DNA from: Miscanthus floridulus
Lineage: Eukaryota; Streptophyta; Magnoliopsida; Poales; Poaceae
Assembly (NCBI RefSeq): GCF_019320115.1
Contig: NC_089595.1
Location: forward strand, 107,019,611-107,083,610
Direction: 5' to 3'
DNA: 64,000 nucleotides
The notes beneath the pieces were generated by a model. It was not told the DNA's origin, ran no database searches, and worked only from the letters and a program-made list of their open reading frames with translations. The position numbers and the translations under genes are program-made. Shown piece after piece: positions 21,662 to 34,500 of the stretch; position 1 is the stretch's first letter; each line of letters opens with the position of its first letter.

Positions 21662-22134
21662 TGTCGACGAAATATGGTCGGCAGTCTACCTAGGGGTATG
21701 CCCAAGGTAGTAGATTATCGGCAGACAGATGCGCAAGCCCCAAACAAGACGGTGACGCAAGACAGACACGAGGTTTTATCCAGGTTCGGCCGCCAAGGAG
21801 GCGTAATACCTACGTCCTGCGTCTGATTTGTATTGCTATATGTCAATGAGAGATGTTTTTTAGAGGGGTCCCCTGCCCGCCTTATATAGTCCGGGGGGCA
21901 GGGTTACAGATCTGGAAACTAATCCTAGTCAGTTACAATTGCCATATGTGGCCGGATAAGGATTCCTATTCTAACCGACCAGGATCCTGCTTGGTCGCCA
22001 AATCCGTCTTGATTCCTTGTGCGGGACTCCGATCAGGTTAACTGGGCCGCACGTCATCTTTCGGGTGGACTGAACCCATCGATCTGGGCCAGCCCAAGCT
22101 TAGCCGTAAGGGTATAGGGGTTAATACCCCCACA
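21662..22134 (-). repeat. Tat-1 5' LTR
   Basis: 473 bp. I found no difference from 9210-9682 when comparing by eye. The minus strand TATATAAGG box is at 21880-21888. Confidence 0.95.
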
Positions 22135-22139
22135 CAAGC

Positions 22140-25100
22140 CTACACATGTGACTCACCTGCAACAAGGGTTAACAAACCCTGAGTACAAAGGTACTCAACA
22201 AGACTAACCCGACGTAACGGGGTGTAAGACTTTAGAGATGCAGGGGTTTGGGGCAAGTTAAGGATGTAGCAAGATTCAAAAGTTCTTTGCCAAAAGCTTA
22301 CTATTCTTCATTCTATTTTCAAGTTTTACCCCTAAGTCCTTTTAGTTCATTATCTCAACTAAATGTACATTTTCCATATTCCATTCCTTCTCATTCCATT
22401 CTTTCTCATATTTTAGTAATTCATCAGTCCTACATTGCTTCTGTAATGAATCGAGTCTCCATATCCACGGAGCACCGGCAATTCGAATTGATTCAAGTCC
22501 CAGCTGGGGATTCCTTATCACACGACATATGTAGAACTTAATCTTGCATATATCAACCTCGCTATCGGATCCTCCTATACTAAGCCATCTCCATGCCACC
22601 CGAGAGCATAGTACACCTCAAATCCGGCCACATTCCAGCCACGAGGGTACATGCTACTCCCGCCATCTCTCCACTCCCAGTGCGTGGGCATTCGTCTTAG
22701 TATCGGATTAGCCGAAGTAGGCTTACCGGAGTATGTGACCAGTACTACAAAGTGTCTCGTTCAGAAGATCCACAATGAGTGGCCTTTAAGCAACATAGTC
22801 GACAACCTTACCCAACATTCAAGATAAGTCACCTGACTAGTCTCTAGTTCATTCTACCTTCTTTCTTTCTTTGGCTAGTATGCCATCTTTGATTGTATCA
22901 AAACTTTTACTTTGAAAACCTACCATAAGCATACTAAGCATTCTATGCCTTTGTAAATGAAAACATCTTCAAGGATGGTAAACAATTAACAAGGTAGGCA
23001 ATGCATCAAGTAGGTAACATTTGACATATCAACTTAATGCAATAAGTAACATAGGTGGTAAACTTTTCAAAGTAAACAAGGTAAGGGTTTAATGCATAAA
23101 CTGGGGCTTGCCTTCGTTGACGATCTCAGGTTCCGGATCAGCACCACTATTATCGAATCCCGTGATAACCGGGGATTCTTCCAGAACTTGCTCAACTAGA
23201 ATCGGTTCACTCTCGGATTCTACACGAAATAATAGCATATGCTTCAACATGATGATAATGTAAACATGATGCTTTCATAGTGCATGAAATATAACAACAC
23301 CTTGAATACAACTTTCCTTCATGGTACAGTTACAAGCCAAACTAACCAAACCATATTCGTAACGGATGTGACCACGTCAGCACCGACCACTTCAGCGAGC
23401 TCTCCGACCACTTCGGCGAACTCTCTGACCACTACGGCGAACTCTCCGACCACTATGGCAAACTCTCTGACCACTACGGCGAATTCTCCGACCACTACGG
23501 TGAACTCTCCGACCACTACGGTGAATTCTCCGACCACTACGGTGAACCCTCCGACCACTACGGTGAATTCTCCGACCACTACGGCAAATTCTCCGACCAC
23601 ACTGATCTTGAAACCCTACTGGTCACAAAACATGATCAAAACAAGATCAAACACTAATCAAACAGTTAGGGTTTGCTTTTATTTATTTTTGAATTAATTT
23701 GGAAATAAGCCCAAAAATGAACTTATTCCAAATGACCTCAAAATTTTATGTAAGCTTCCTCATGACAAATTAGTGTACCAAAACAAATTTCATAATTTTT
23801 GGAGTTATACAGTGGCCTACAAAAATCATGGAAATTGCATTTATCAATTAAAGGACTAAATATTTGAACATAAAAAATTTATTCAAATTTCAAGTTTAAT
23901 ATTTTTAAACCATACTGTAGCATGTACAGAAGCTACACACAAATTTTTAGAATTTTTGGAGCTATTATTATTTTCCTACAAATTTCCAAAGATTCAACAC
24001 TATTCAAAATCAGAAAATAATAAAACCTCACTGTTCTTCTCCTTCTTTCTCACTGACAGCCCGACCCCACTCGTCAGTGACACATACAGGTCACGGCGGT
24101 GCTGCCATCACTGGCCGGCCCAAAATGCGCCGACGGTGACGCTCCGGCGAGGCAGACGGCACTCAAATGATCTACACACTCCTACGAACCCATCCCAGCC
24201 CTTTGAATGGCAGAAGGTGCACCAGAGAAGACTCCACGCCGGCCATGGCGGCTCGGGCACGATGGCGCACGGCATAACCCCGGCAACGGTGTAGTAGGGT
24301 CTAAAACAAAGCGAGTATCGTGTTCAGTAGCTCACCACGATCACGCCGGTGCGTTAGGTGAAGACGGAGATGGTCTGGAGCAGCCTGGCCACGTCGAGTT
24401 GATGGTGGCGGAGCTCCGGCCGGTCTTGGGGAAGAAGACGTTGCGCCGGGTGATTCCGGCCAACCCAAGCGATGTGAGCAAGCCGCAGAGAAGCGCAAGA
24501 CCGAGGCGATCGTGTTGGCGTAGCTGGGCACGACGGACACGGCTTGACGGTGGCTACGGCGAGCGGTGGTGCTAGCTGGCGGCGGAGCAGAGCAGAGGGG
24601 AAAAACGGGGACGACGACGGCGACTGCTGCTATTTATAGCCGGGAAGGAGACGTCCAGCGTCGACAGCGCACGCCCGAGCTCGCCATTTAGGCATCGGCG
24701 TGTCACCGCGCGTGAAAGCGGCGAAGAAGGTCGGCGGCGAACAGCGGCGTGTCGCCGGTGGCAAACAGGCGATGTTGATTTTGATTTTTGAATTATTTAC
24801 AGAACTGCCACTGAGTCCATTTTTCAAATTACTCTCAAATTTTCTAAAGAAGTTGAAAATCTCCAAAAAGGAAAGTTGCTCAATTTTTCAAATTCTACAA
24901 CTTTGCTTCTAGGAACATTTTCAAATTCTGCCTCCATTTTAAAATTTGAATTTGGGGTGCATTTGAGCATTTGAATCATTTCAAAATTACTCCAAATTTT
25001 ATATGTAAACTTGAAAAACTTTGAATACCAAAGTTGATCCACATAAAATAATCTTCAACTTTGCTTTTTGCCTCAACCCCAAATTCTACATGGATTTTGA

Positions 25101-25584
25101 ATTAGTAAAAAGGGGCAAAAAGGGCTTTTATAATTTGAATTTGAATTCAAATTTGATTTGTTTACCTTTTACTTTAACTGTGATTTTTGACCAATAACAT
25201 GGCCCATTAGGGTTATTTGAGTCAAATGACACATGGTCTCACATGATCACATGAAATTTGACCCTTGTGGTCATGATCTTTATTTAGGGTTTTGAATCAC
25301 ATCACATAAAATAACAACATTATGAAATAAAGCTTATTTAGTGAATGCATTCAAACTTTTCTACTTTATGAATGCTTTGCAATGCATATGATGACATGTC
25401 AATTTTTAATGCTAGGTCAAAACACCAGAGGTGTTACAACCCTTCCCCCTTAAAGAAATCTCGTCCCGAGATTTAAAACTCAAGGCTAAGTAATGGAAAA
25501 AGGAAATGTGTCAAGCTAACACATCATAACTTTATTCAAAAGGCTAGTGCAGGGGTTTTCCATTCGGTTGACAAACGAGACAAG
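22140..25584 (-). mobile_element. Proximal part of chromovirus-like LTR plus internal stub
   Basis: The LTR begins on the minus strand at 25438 with TGTAACACCTCTGGTG. Just outside it, 25439-25475 is the reverse complement of a purine tract beside AAATCTCGGGACGAGATTTC, the motif typical of Tekay-type chromoviruses at the 3' end. About 110 bp of internal sequence (to 25584) remain. Within the LTR are a 21-bp minisatellite (23370-23602), an AT-rich tract (23700-24050) and a GC-rich tract (24060-24780) with no supported genes. Confidence 0.7.
23370..23602 (+). repeat. 21-bp minisatellite in chromovirus-like LTR
   Basis: About eleven units of the type TCTCCGACCACTACGGTGAAT. The unit is a multiple of three and stays open in one frame (repeating NSPTTTV), but it lies inside an LTR and is probably non-coding. 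The core is the reverse complement of the core in the array at 21318-21462. Confidence 0.88.
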
Positions 25585-25878
25585 TGAAAGGATCTAACAA
25601 TGCCTAGAGGGGGGTGAATAGGCGTATCTAAAAAATTACTGCAAATGCTAAGTTCAAATCTGTCAGCCACTGTCGGAAGTCCCGACGTTTAGGTCGGAAC
25701 TCCCGACGTTGTCAGAAGTTCCGACGCAAACGTCAGCAGTTCCGACGCCTACGTGAACTACAAAAGCAGTGCCAAATTTAACTTTGTGGATAAATAAACT
25801 TACAACCTCACTTCCTAGTGGTTTGGTGAAGATGTTGGGTCACTCCCTTGACGCCGTAATGCCTCCAAACCATAGATC
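25585..25878 (-). repeat. Fragment of SIRE-like Copia LTR, minus orientation
   Basis: It begins TGAAAGGATCTAACAATGCCTAGAGGGGGGTGAATAGG (25585 on), which is the reverse complement of the usual end of this LTR family (compare CACCCCTCCCTCTAGCC...CTTTCA at 45861-45891). It carries several variant copies of GTCGGAAGTCCCGACG. It is cut by the assembly gap. Confidence 0.7.
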
Positions 25879-25978
25879 NNNNNNNNNNNNNNNNNNNNNN
25901 NNNNNNNNNNNNNNNNNNNNNNNNNNNNNNNNNNNNNNNNNNNNNNNNNNNNNNNNNNNNNNNNNNNNNNNNNNNNNN
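25879..25978. other. Assembly gap of 100 N
   Basis: Exactly 100 N, the usual placeholder for a gap of unknown size. Copia LTR sequence in minus orientation ends on the left, and Copia RT in plus orientation begins on the right. Confidence 0.99.
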
Positions 25979-27153
25979 AACTCACAAGAAGTATATGTTG
26001 AGCAACCTCCTGGTTTTGAAGATGACAAGAAGCCCAACCATGTGTACAAGTTGAAAAAGGCATTGTATGGCTTGAAGCAAGCATCTAGAGCATGGTATGA
26101 GAGATTGAGGGACTTCCTACTCTCTAAAGGGTTCACAATGGGCAAGGTTGACACCACTCTATTCATCAAGAAGATTGGAAAAGATCTATTTGTGTTGCAA
26201 ATATATGTTGATGATATCATATTTGGATCAACCAATCAAGACTTTTGTGAAGAATTTGGAAAAATGATGGCCAATGAGTTTGAGATGTCCATGATTGGAG
26301 AATTGGGTTACTTTCTTGGTCTTCAAATCAAGCAATTAAAAATGGTACATTTGTGAGTCAAGGCAAGTATATCAAGGACATGATCAAGAAGTTTGGCATG
26401 AGTGATAGCAAAGTCATTAGCACACCAATGGGAACAAATGGTAACTTGGATAGTGATGCAAGTGGCAATATGGTGGATCAAAAATTGTATCGGTCTATGA
26501 TTGGAAGCCTACTCTATGTGACCACATCAAGGCTGTATGTCATGGTTTAGTGTATGCAATGTGTGCAAGATTTCAAAGCCTCACCAAGAGAAAGTCATTT
26601 GAAGGCTACAAAAGAGGATATTGAGGTACTTGAAGCATACACCAAATGTTGGTTTGTGGTATCCCAAAGGAGCAAAGTTAGTTGGTTACTCCGACTCGAA
26701 TTATGCGGGATGCAAGGTTGAAAGAAGAGCACCTCAGGCATATGTCAATTGTTAGGAAGATCACTTGTTTCATGGTCGTCAAAGAAGCAAAATAGTGTTG
26801 CATTATCAACCGTCGAAGCCGAATACATATCCACCGGTAGTTATTGTGAACAAGTACTTTGGATGAAGGCCACTTTGAGTGACTTTGGAATCAAGTTCAA
26901 GAAAGTGCCATTGCTATGTGACAATGAGAGTGCAATCAAGTTGACCAACAATCTGGTTCAACATGCAAGAACAAAGCACATTGATGTCCGCCACCATTTC
27001 ATAAGAGATCACCAACAAAAAGAGGACATTTGTATTGAGAGTGTAGGCACCGAAGATCAACTTGTTGATATATTCACCAAGCCATTGGATGAGAAAAGGT
27101 TTTGCAAGCTAAGGAATGAGTTAAACATATTGGATTTCTCAAATATGTGTTGA
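25979..27153 (+). pseudogene. Copia reverse transcriptase and RNase H, broken
   Basis: RT reads from VYVEQPPGF through LYGLKQASRAWYERL to the catalytic YVDDIIFGST, then LGYFLGLQIKQ. A one-base loss in the A run at about 26336-26341 shifts the frame. The next block runs 26353-26550 and ends at a TAG. After a broken stretch, RNase H is readable at 26749-27153 (SKKQNSVALSTVEAEYIS, then CDNESAIKLT, HIDVRHHFIRD, and DQLVDIFTKPL near the end). These are the standard C-terminal blocks of Ty1/Copia polyproteins. With at least two frame breaks it cannot make a full protein. Confidence 0.88.
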
Positions 27154-27645
27154 TGCACCCCCCCCCCCCCGCTTATATGACATGCCTCTCCTTCAAGCAA
27201 TCCAAGGTAAAAGTTGATTGGCGTGACATACATCCTTGCTAAGGACATGTTTAGTGCATCTAGTCATCTCTCCATTTTATTAGGCTCATTCATGAAAATC
27301 AAATGAATTTCATGTTTATATGGTATCACTATTGCTTCTATGCTTGACTTGATCTAGTGGTAGCATATGACATATTTATGGGCTTATAAACCTAGTGTTT
27401 AATCTAGAAAATGAACTCTAAGTGTTTAACTCAACATGGTACAAGATAACCCTTACTTGGAGGTGTAAAGAAGCTTGTCCTTGGATCCAACCAAGTTAAA
27501 TATCTTTGGCAAATGATCTAGATTGGAAGAAATTTGGGAAAATGATCCTCACCCCATTGATTGACATTGATAATCTCTACCTATCTATATTTTAAATCTT
27601 TGTGGTCATTGATGACAAAGGGGGAGAAGTAGTGCACAAAGATAG
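27154..27645 (+). mobile_element. Copia 3' internal region, left of Tat-2
   Basis: Non-coding sequence after RNase H, including a C run at about 27158-27170 and GATGACAAAGGGGGAGAAG (27611-27629), a purine-rich string typical of the region after the SIRE pol. It ends with the GATAG target copy at 27641-27645. Confidence 0.65.
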
Positions 27646-28978
27646 TATCGGGTACCTTAGAACGGGGTACCCCGAGCGAACAATCAAAAGGGTCGCTAAA
27701 GTCCCATCAAAAAATAAAGCTAGAAGGTAAGCCATGGGCCCCTCACTCGCCGCGACCGAGCCCACTGGGCCCTCCTCCTCCTCGCCTCGAGCCTCAAGCA
27801 GGAGGTCTCGGCATCCTAACATGAACTCCATCTCGCGCGAGGCTCTCCACGAAAGGCCTCGGCAGGGGGCGCATTCTCCGTATCGCGCGAGGCCTCTCGC
27901 GGCATGCCTCGGCAAGGAGTCCGATCTCCGTCTCGCGCGAGGCCTCATTCTCTGTCTCACTCGAGGCCTCATTCTCCGTGTCGCTCGAAGCCGGCTCACC
28001 CGTAGCCCATCGCCCCCCGCCTCGACCGACCCTCCCGACAGCGCGCCATGTCTCATTAATGCTTCAACCACTCCCGCAATCCCAGCCGGACGATGGCTCA
28101 ATGCCACGGAATGACCGATAGGACCTGAGGTCGCATCAGCGCCACACCAGCCGGGACAGGGCACGGTGGGGATTACCGGCCACTATGTCCTAATGCTGTG
28201 TCCATGATCAGCGCCATACCAGCTAGGACAGGGTACGGCAGGGATTACCGACCATTGTGTCCAAACGCTGTGCCCACGATCAGCCGCCCACTCGAGGCCT
28301 CGGCACTATACACCAAGGTCTCGGCTATCTTGGGGTTTGCGCCTACCAAACCCCTCCGCTGCGGTGCAGCCTCGGCACCAACCAAGTCTCGGCCTCACGC
28401 ACAATCCGTCCACAGTGGTTTGCACGTTCACCGCCATACCCACTCCGAGGCAGTCTCAGGCCTCCCACGACGCACAGGATCGGATGGGATGACCATGCCG
28501 CCCTAGTGCTCCAAGGACGGACCACTCCGACGACCCATGCCGCCATAGGAACAGGCTACAGGGCCCGGACACGCCGCCTCTGTTCACATGACACCGTATA
28601 GTTAGCTCATGTACCATCCTTGTCCTCCCTTCAGGCTATAAAAGGAGAGGACTTGGGCCATTTTAGAGGAGGGGAGGAGACCCGGTAACACATTGTAACA
28701 CACGCACACATCCCAGCCGCCTGAGAGCAACGTCTCAAGCAGCCCACACGACACCTTGCCGAGACCTGGGACTAGCTCCCTCTCTCACCTAGCTTGTAAC
28801 CCCCTACTATGAGCACTTCAGTGCAAGGAATACAAGATCGATCTCTCAGACTGGACGTAGGGCATCAATTGCCTGAACCAGTATAAACCTTGTGTCTCTT
28901 TGCATCACCATCTAGGATTGGGAACACGCAGAACAAATTCACTGGTTGGTTGAGGACCCCCAGTCCAAAACACTAATA
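27646..28978 (+). repeat. Tat-2 5' LTR
   Basis: 1333 bp with a TATA box CTATAAAAGG at 28636-28645. It contains a partial internal repeat (28140-28170 and 28205-28245, CGCCACACCAGC/CGCCATACCAGC). Confidence 0.92.
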
Positions 28979-28980
28979 GT

Positions 28981-28998
28981 TGGCGCGCCAGGTAGGGG
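28981..28998 (+). promoter_or_regulatory. Tat-2 primer-binding site
   Basis: TGGCGCGCCAGGTAGGGG, two bases after the LTR. Confidence 0.85.
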
Positions 28999-29276
28999 CC
29001 TCTGCGTGTTAGTTTTGTCATCCCAGTAGGTTCTGGATGGTAGACCCCGCATGACCATTACGTCTCAGCACCGTGGTTTGGTTTGGGAGCCTAGAGTTCA
29101 TGTCTCTAGGGCATGAGTACGACATGGTACTCCTCACTCCTTGAGCCCCACCATCCGACGATGAAGTTATGCACCGGCAGTCTAGGCGTAGGCGGCGTCC
29201 GGGCGGCCACTCACGCCGCGCTCGCCAGGCACGACGCGAGCAAGACCACCCCGATGCTATGTGAATCTAGGGTGGC

Positions 29277-31345
29277 ATGCCACTCCCCGCCGATATCCTA
29301 CGACTAGCTGTTGGCACAGGGTCCCTAGCTGGGGACCTGTCTAGCTTGAGCATGGACAAAGGAAAATCGCCGATGGCACGTGGTGATGTCCAGTCGTCAA
29401 GCTCCACTCCACCACTCCCTGAAGAACCGACCCCGGTGGAGCAAAATCTAGCGACAGCACCATCCCCATACCCCTTTGGGTTGAGAAATGCCACCACCTC
29501 TTACGCCTACACTTACACTGCCGCTCATGAGGATCCCTCGGAACACCGCCAGCGCTTCGCTCTCGACCTGAGCACCCACGCCGACTCCTCGGATGAGGAT
29601 GAGGCATGGCCCGGAGTGGATTTCTCTAGACTCCATGACCCTAGGGCTTTGCGCTAGTTCTTGGCCGCAAGCGACTACTGCTTCGGCTACTCTGACTCCG
29701 ACAACGAAGGCACCTACGACCCCAATCGCGAGTGTTTTCATGTCGGGCTCAGGATGCCGAGGGCGGGTGAAGAGGACGAGGGGGCAGGTAGCCGTTCCCC
29801 GCTTCGCCTAGGTGCGAGCGCCGCCACACCTCCACGCGCCATCCTACCGGCCGCACAAAATGAGAACGTCACTCTTGCGCGACCCCAGCACCCAGACCTA
29901 GAACAGCTCCATGAGCTCCAAGCCAAGGTCGAATAAGACCAACTCCTTCTACAGCAGCTTCGAGACTCTCTCGAATAGGAACAGCGAGGTCATGGTGAAG
30001 GCGGGGGAGCTCGACGGAGGGCCCGCGATGTGCATCACCGCATCCATGATGACGAAGGGAGTGAGCAACCCCCAGTCTTCAATCGCGCTAGCTAGAACAT
30101 CGCGGCTGCGGCAATGCTGGTCCATGCAATGCTCGAGCCTTCAACCATGGAGGGGCGGCGGGTCCACGGCGAGCTCCGGAATCTCCTAGAGACTACTGCG
30201 GTTCAGTAGGCCGAGAGTTCCGCCTCCCGACAACACGGGGGTGCCTCGAACCTACCCATGGCATCGCCTCGGCAGGATAGGGAAGCCTCGGCTCGTCCTG
30301 AGCCTGACCAAGCGCCGATAGCCCACATGGTCCCCGTGCTTCTAGACCGCCTCGGCAATCGATGTGAGGTACAGGGAGACCATGAGGTGGTCAGTAGGCG
30401 ATGACGCCATGACAATGAGGGGCCCGCTCAGGGCTACCACCCACACCGAGGTGGTCGCTACGATAGTGGGGAGGACTGCAGTCCTTCCCCTGAACCACCA
30501 GGCCCCCGGGTCTTCAGCAGGGCCATCCGCGCTGCTCTTTTCCCCGCCCAGTTCCGGCAACCAGCCAATCGTGTGAAGTATAACGGCGAGACCAACCCTG
30601 AACTCTGGCTTACTGATTACCGCCTGGCCTACCAGCTAGGTGGCATGGACGATGACCTACTCATCATCCACAACCTCCCCTTGCTCTTGTCAGACTCAGC
30701 GTGAGCCTGGCTCAAGCACCTTCCTCCCTCGCAAATCCACGACTGGCGCTTCTCCAAACATACGTGTGCCCTGGGAACTCTTGGGATCTTAAGAGATGTC
30801 GCCAGAAGCTAGACAAGTCTCTCCGAGACTTCATCCAGCGCTTCTCCAAACAGTGCACCGAGTTGCCCAGCATCGGCGACTCAGAGATCATCCAGGCTTT
30901 CCTCTTTGGCACCACTTGTCGGGACTTGGTTCGAGAGTTAGGTCGGAACGTGCTGTGCTCTACTGCTGCGCTCCTCGACATCACCACCAGCTTTGCCTCG
31001 GGTGAAGAGGCTGTTGGAGCCATCTTCCCTGACACTGACACCAAGGGTAAGTGGAGGGACGAGGCCCCTGAGGCCTCAGCCTCCCACTTCCCCAAGAGAA
31101 AGAAAAAGGGGCGCCTAGGGAAGCAGGAGGTCCTAGAGGCTGATCTGGTCGTGGCCGTAGAATGCAAGAACCCCCGAGGCTTCAAAGGCCCTAGGCCCTT
31201 CGATGACATGCTCAAGAAACCCTGCCCTTACCACCAGGGCCCGGTCAAGCATGCTCTTGAGGATTGCACCATGTTGCGGTGTTACTACGCCAGGCTCAGG
31301 CTCACCGACGACGACGCTAAGCAGAAGGGCGCTGGCAGCTAGGAT
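29277..31345 (+). pseudogene. Tat-2 gag, degenerate
   Basis: Open pieces at 29277-29657, 29661-29936 and 30701-31342 are separated by stops and shifts. The capsid-like block LRDFIQRFSKQCTELPSI and the following EIIQAFLFGT (about 30816-30912) match the corresponding Tat-1 segment (LREYVRRFSEMRIKVPSI). A zinc-knuckle-like CPYHQGPVKHALEDCTML lies near 31221. Several stops stand where a Q or W codon would be expected. Confidence 0.8.
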
Positions 31346-31501
31346 GAAGACAAGGACGATGGGTTCCCTGAGGTACGCAATGCCTTCATGATCTTCGGTG
31401 GGCCCTCGGCATGCCTTACGGCGTGGCAGCGCAAGAGGGAACACCGAGAAGTCTTCTCAGTCAAGGTGGCCACCCCCCAGTACCTCGACTAGTCTCAAGA
31501 G

Positions 31502-34500
31502 GTGATCACCTTCGATCGAGATGACCACCCTAACCATGTTCCGAATCCTAGGCAGTACCCACTGGTTGTCGACCCGATCATCGACAACACCCGACTCTCC
31601 AAGGTGTTGATGGACGGAGGCAGCGGCCTCAACATCCTCTACGCCAACACCCTGGAGCTCTTGGAGATCGATCGGTCACGGCTCTGAGGCAACATCACAC
31701 CTTTCCACAGCATCGTGCTAGGGAAGCGCACGCGACCCCTCGAGCGCATCGACCTTCCTGTCTGCTTCGGCACCCCCTCCAACTACCACAAGGAAGTCCT
31801 TACCTTTGAGGTAGTCGGGTTCGGGGGAGCTTACCATGCCATTCTAGGGCAGCCATGCTACGCTAAGTTCATGGCAGTCCCCAACTATACCTACCTTAAG
31901 CTCAAGATGCCAGGCCCCAGCGGTATCATCATGATTGAGTCCACGTACGAACATGCATACGACTACGATGTCGAGTGCATCGAGTACGCCGAGGCTCTTG
32001 CGGAGGCCGAGACCCTCATCGCCCACCTCGACCAACTCAGTGGCGAGGCGCCTGACTCCAAGCATTGCACGGGGGCGTTCGAGCCTGGTGAGGCCATCAA
32101 ACTCATCCCAGTCGACCCCGCCTGCCCCAACGACCGAGCACTGAGGATCAGCGCCACCCTCGACATCAAATAGAAAGCCATGCTCGTCGACTTTCTCTGT
32201 GCAAACACCGACATATTCACATGGAGTCCCTCGGACATGCCGAGCATACCGAGGGAGGTCACTGAGCACGCCCTAGACATCCGGGCCAGATCTAGACCGG
32301 CAAGGCAACGCCTGTGCCGCTTCGATGAGGAAAAGCACAGGGCCATCGGAGAGGAGGTATAGAAACTCTTGGCGGCCGGGTTCATCAAGGAAGTGTCCCA
32401 CCCAGAGTGGTTGGCTAACCCCGTGTTAGTCAAGAAGAAAAACAGGAAATGGAGGATGTGTGTAGACTACACCGGTTTGAACAAAGCCTGTCCAAAAGTC
32501 CCCTTTCCATTGCCTCGAATCGATCAAATCGTTGATTCCACTGCAGGGTGCGAGACCCTGTCCTTCCTTGATGCATATTCTGGTTACCACCAAATCAAGA
32601 TGAAAGAGTCCGACCAGCTCGCGACTTCTTTCATCACACCATTCGGCATGTACTACTACGTGACGATGCCCTTCAGCCTCAGAAACACAGGTGCCACGTA
32701 CCAGCGGTGCATGACCCAAGTCTTTGGCGACAACATTGGGCGGACTATCGAGGCCTACATAGACGACATCGTGGTCAAGACCAAAAAGGCTGAGGGTCTC
32801 ATCGATGACTTGAGGATAACCTTCAAATGCCTTAGAGAGAAGGGCATCAAGCTCAATCCCAAGAAGTGTGTGTTCGGGGTCCCCCGAGGCATGCTCTTAG
32901 GATTCATAGTCTCGGAACACGGTATTGAAGCCAACCTAGAGAAGGTCTCAGCCATAACCGGCATGGGACCAATTAGATACCTCAAGGGAGTATAGAGGGT
33001 CATGGGATGCTTTGCGGCCCTGAGCCGCTTCATCTCGCGCCTCGGCGAAAAAGGATTGCCTCTGTACCGACTCTTGAGAAAATATGAGTGTTTTTCTTGG
33101 ACTCCCAAGGCCGAAGAAGCCCTCGACAGACTCAAAGCACTGCTCATGAATCCTCCCGTCCTGATACCCCTAGCCATGGATGAGGCCCTCTTACTCTACA
33201 TCACCGCAACAACCCAAGTGGTCAACACTGCCGTAGTGGTAGAGAGGCAAGAGGAGGGACATACTCTGCCCACGCAATGACCTATTTATTTCATCAGCGA
33301 GGTGCTCTCCAAGACCAAAGCACGCTACCCCCACATCCAGAAGCTGGTCTATGCCATGGTCCTGGCCTGGCGCAAACTGTGTCACTACTTCAAGTCACAC
33401 CTAGTGACTATGGTATCATCTTTCCCCCTGGGCGAGATAGTTCATATCTGGGAGGCCTCGGGCAGGATAGCCAAGTGGGCTGCCGAGCTTATGGGGGAAA
33501 CCCTAACCTTTGCACCTCGAAAGGCGATCAAGTCTCAGGTCTTGGCCGATTTCGTGGCTAAATGGACAGATACCCAACTACCACCTGCTCAAATTCAGAC
33601 AGAGTGCTAGACCCTGTACTTTGATGGATCCCTGATGAAGACCGGGGTAGGCATGGGTCTGCTCTTCATTTCGCCCCTCGGAGTGCACATGCGCTACATG
33701 GTACGGCTCCACTTCACCGCCTCCAACAACGTGGCCGAATACGAGGCCCTCATCAACGGCCTACAAGTCGCCATCGAACTTGGGGCATGGCGCCTCGACG
33801 TCCGAGGCGACTCGCGGCTCGTCATAGATCAAGTGATGAAGGAGTCAAACTGCCTCGACCCCAAAATGGAGGCTTACTGCAAGTTGGTACGACGCCTAGA
33901 AGACAAGTTTGACGGTCTCAAACTAAATCACATCGCGTGGAAGTACAACGAGGCCGCCGATGAGCTGGCAAAGATGGCCTCAGCACGGGCCCCGGTCCCC
34001 CCGAACATCTTCGCCAGACACCTCCACAAACCTTCCAATGGCTACACCTCGGCAACAGAGGAGGGCCCACCTATGGAACCCACGGCAAAGCTCGATGCGC
34101 CCTCTGCTGCCGAGGCCCCCTCGACCGAGCTCGAGGTCATGGAAGTCAATGCCAAGCCTCCATAGACTGATCAGGACGTGGATTGGCGAGTCCCGTTCCT
34201 CGATTGGCTTGATCGGGGGGAGCTTCCTAATGATAGAACCAAAGCGCGATGGCTTGTGCGCCGAGCCAAGACTTACGTCCTCTACAATGACGAATTGTAC
34301 AGGCGAAGTCCCTCAAGTGTCCTCCAATGGTGTATCAGTGCCGAGGCGGGCCAAGCCCTGCTTTGGGACTTACACGCAGACGCCTGTGGGCACCATGTGG
34401 CGCCTTGGACGCTCATAGGGAATGCTTTCTGCCAAGGGTTCTACAGGCTGATGGCGGTCGTCGATGCTACCAAGCTAGTACGCTCCTGCGAAGGATGCCA

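Larger units (their letters stand above)
9205..22139 (-). mobile_element. Tat-1: young, nearly complete Tat-type Ty3 retrotransposon
   Basis: Identical-looking 473-bp LTRs (9210-9682 and 21662-22134) are flanked by CAAGC repeats (9205-9209, 22135-22139). The element is read on the minus strand. The primer site TGGCGCGCCAGGTTGGGGG lies just inside the right LTR. From right to left it holds gag N-terminus, gag-protease, RT-RNase H-integrase, an oppositely oriented spliced ORF, a repeat-rich 3' region and a purine tract (minus strand GCTCGGGGACTAGC, 9683-9696). The order and the extra antisense ORF fit the Tat lineage (Grande/RIRE2/Retand-like). Two in-frame TAG codons and one frameshift are the only breaks I see in about 6.7 kb of coding sequence. 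Confidence 0.93.

Noticed and set aside
23361..23602. CRISPR-like array
   Set aside because: The 21-bp units are contiguous without distinct spacers, and the genome is a plant.
23284..23697. Open frame with repeated NSPTTTV heptapeptides
   Set aside because: It lies inside an LTR. The openness comes from a 21-bp repeat, whose period is a multiple of three, and both strands are open for the same reason.
27734..28114. Open frames on both strands in the Tat-2 LTRs (also 42136-42527)
   Set aside because: Both lie in LTRs and owe their length to GC-rich, repeat-like GAGGCCTC strings. No motif is conserved.
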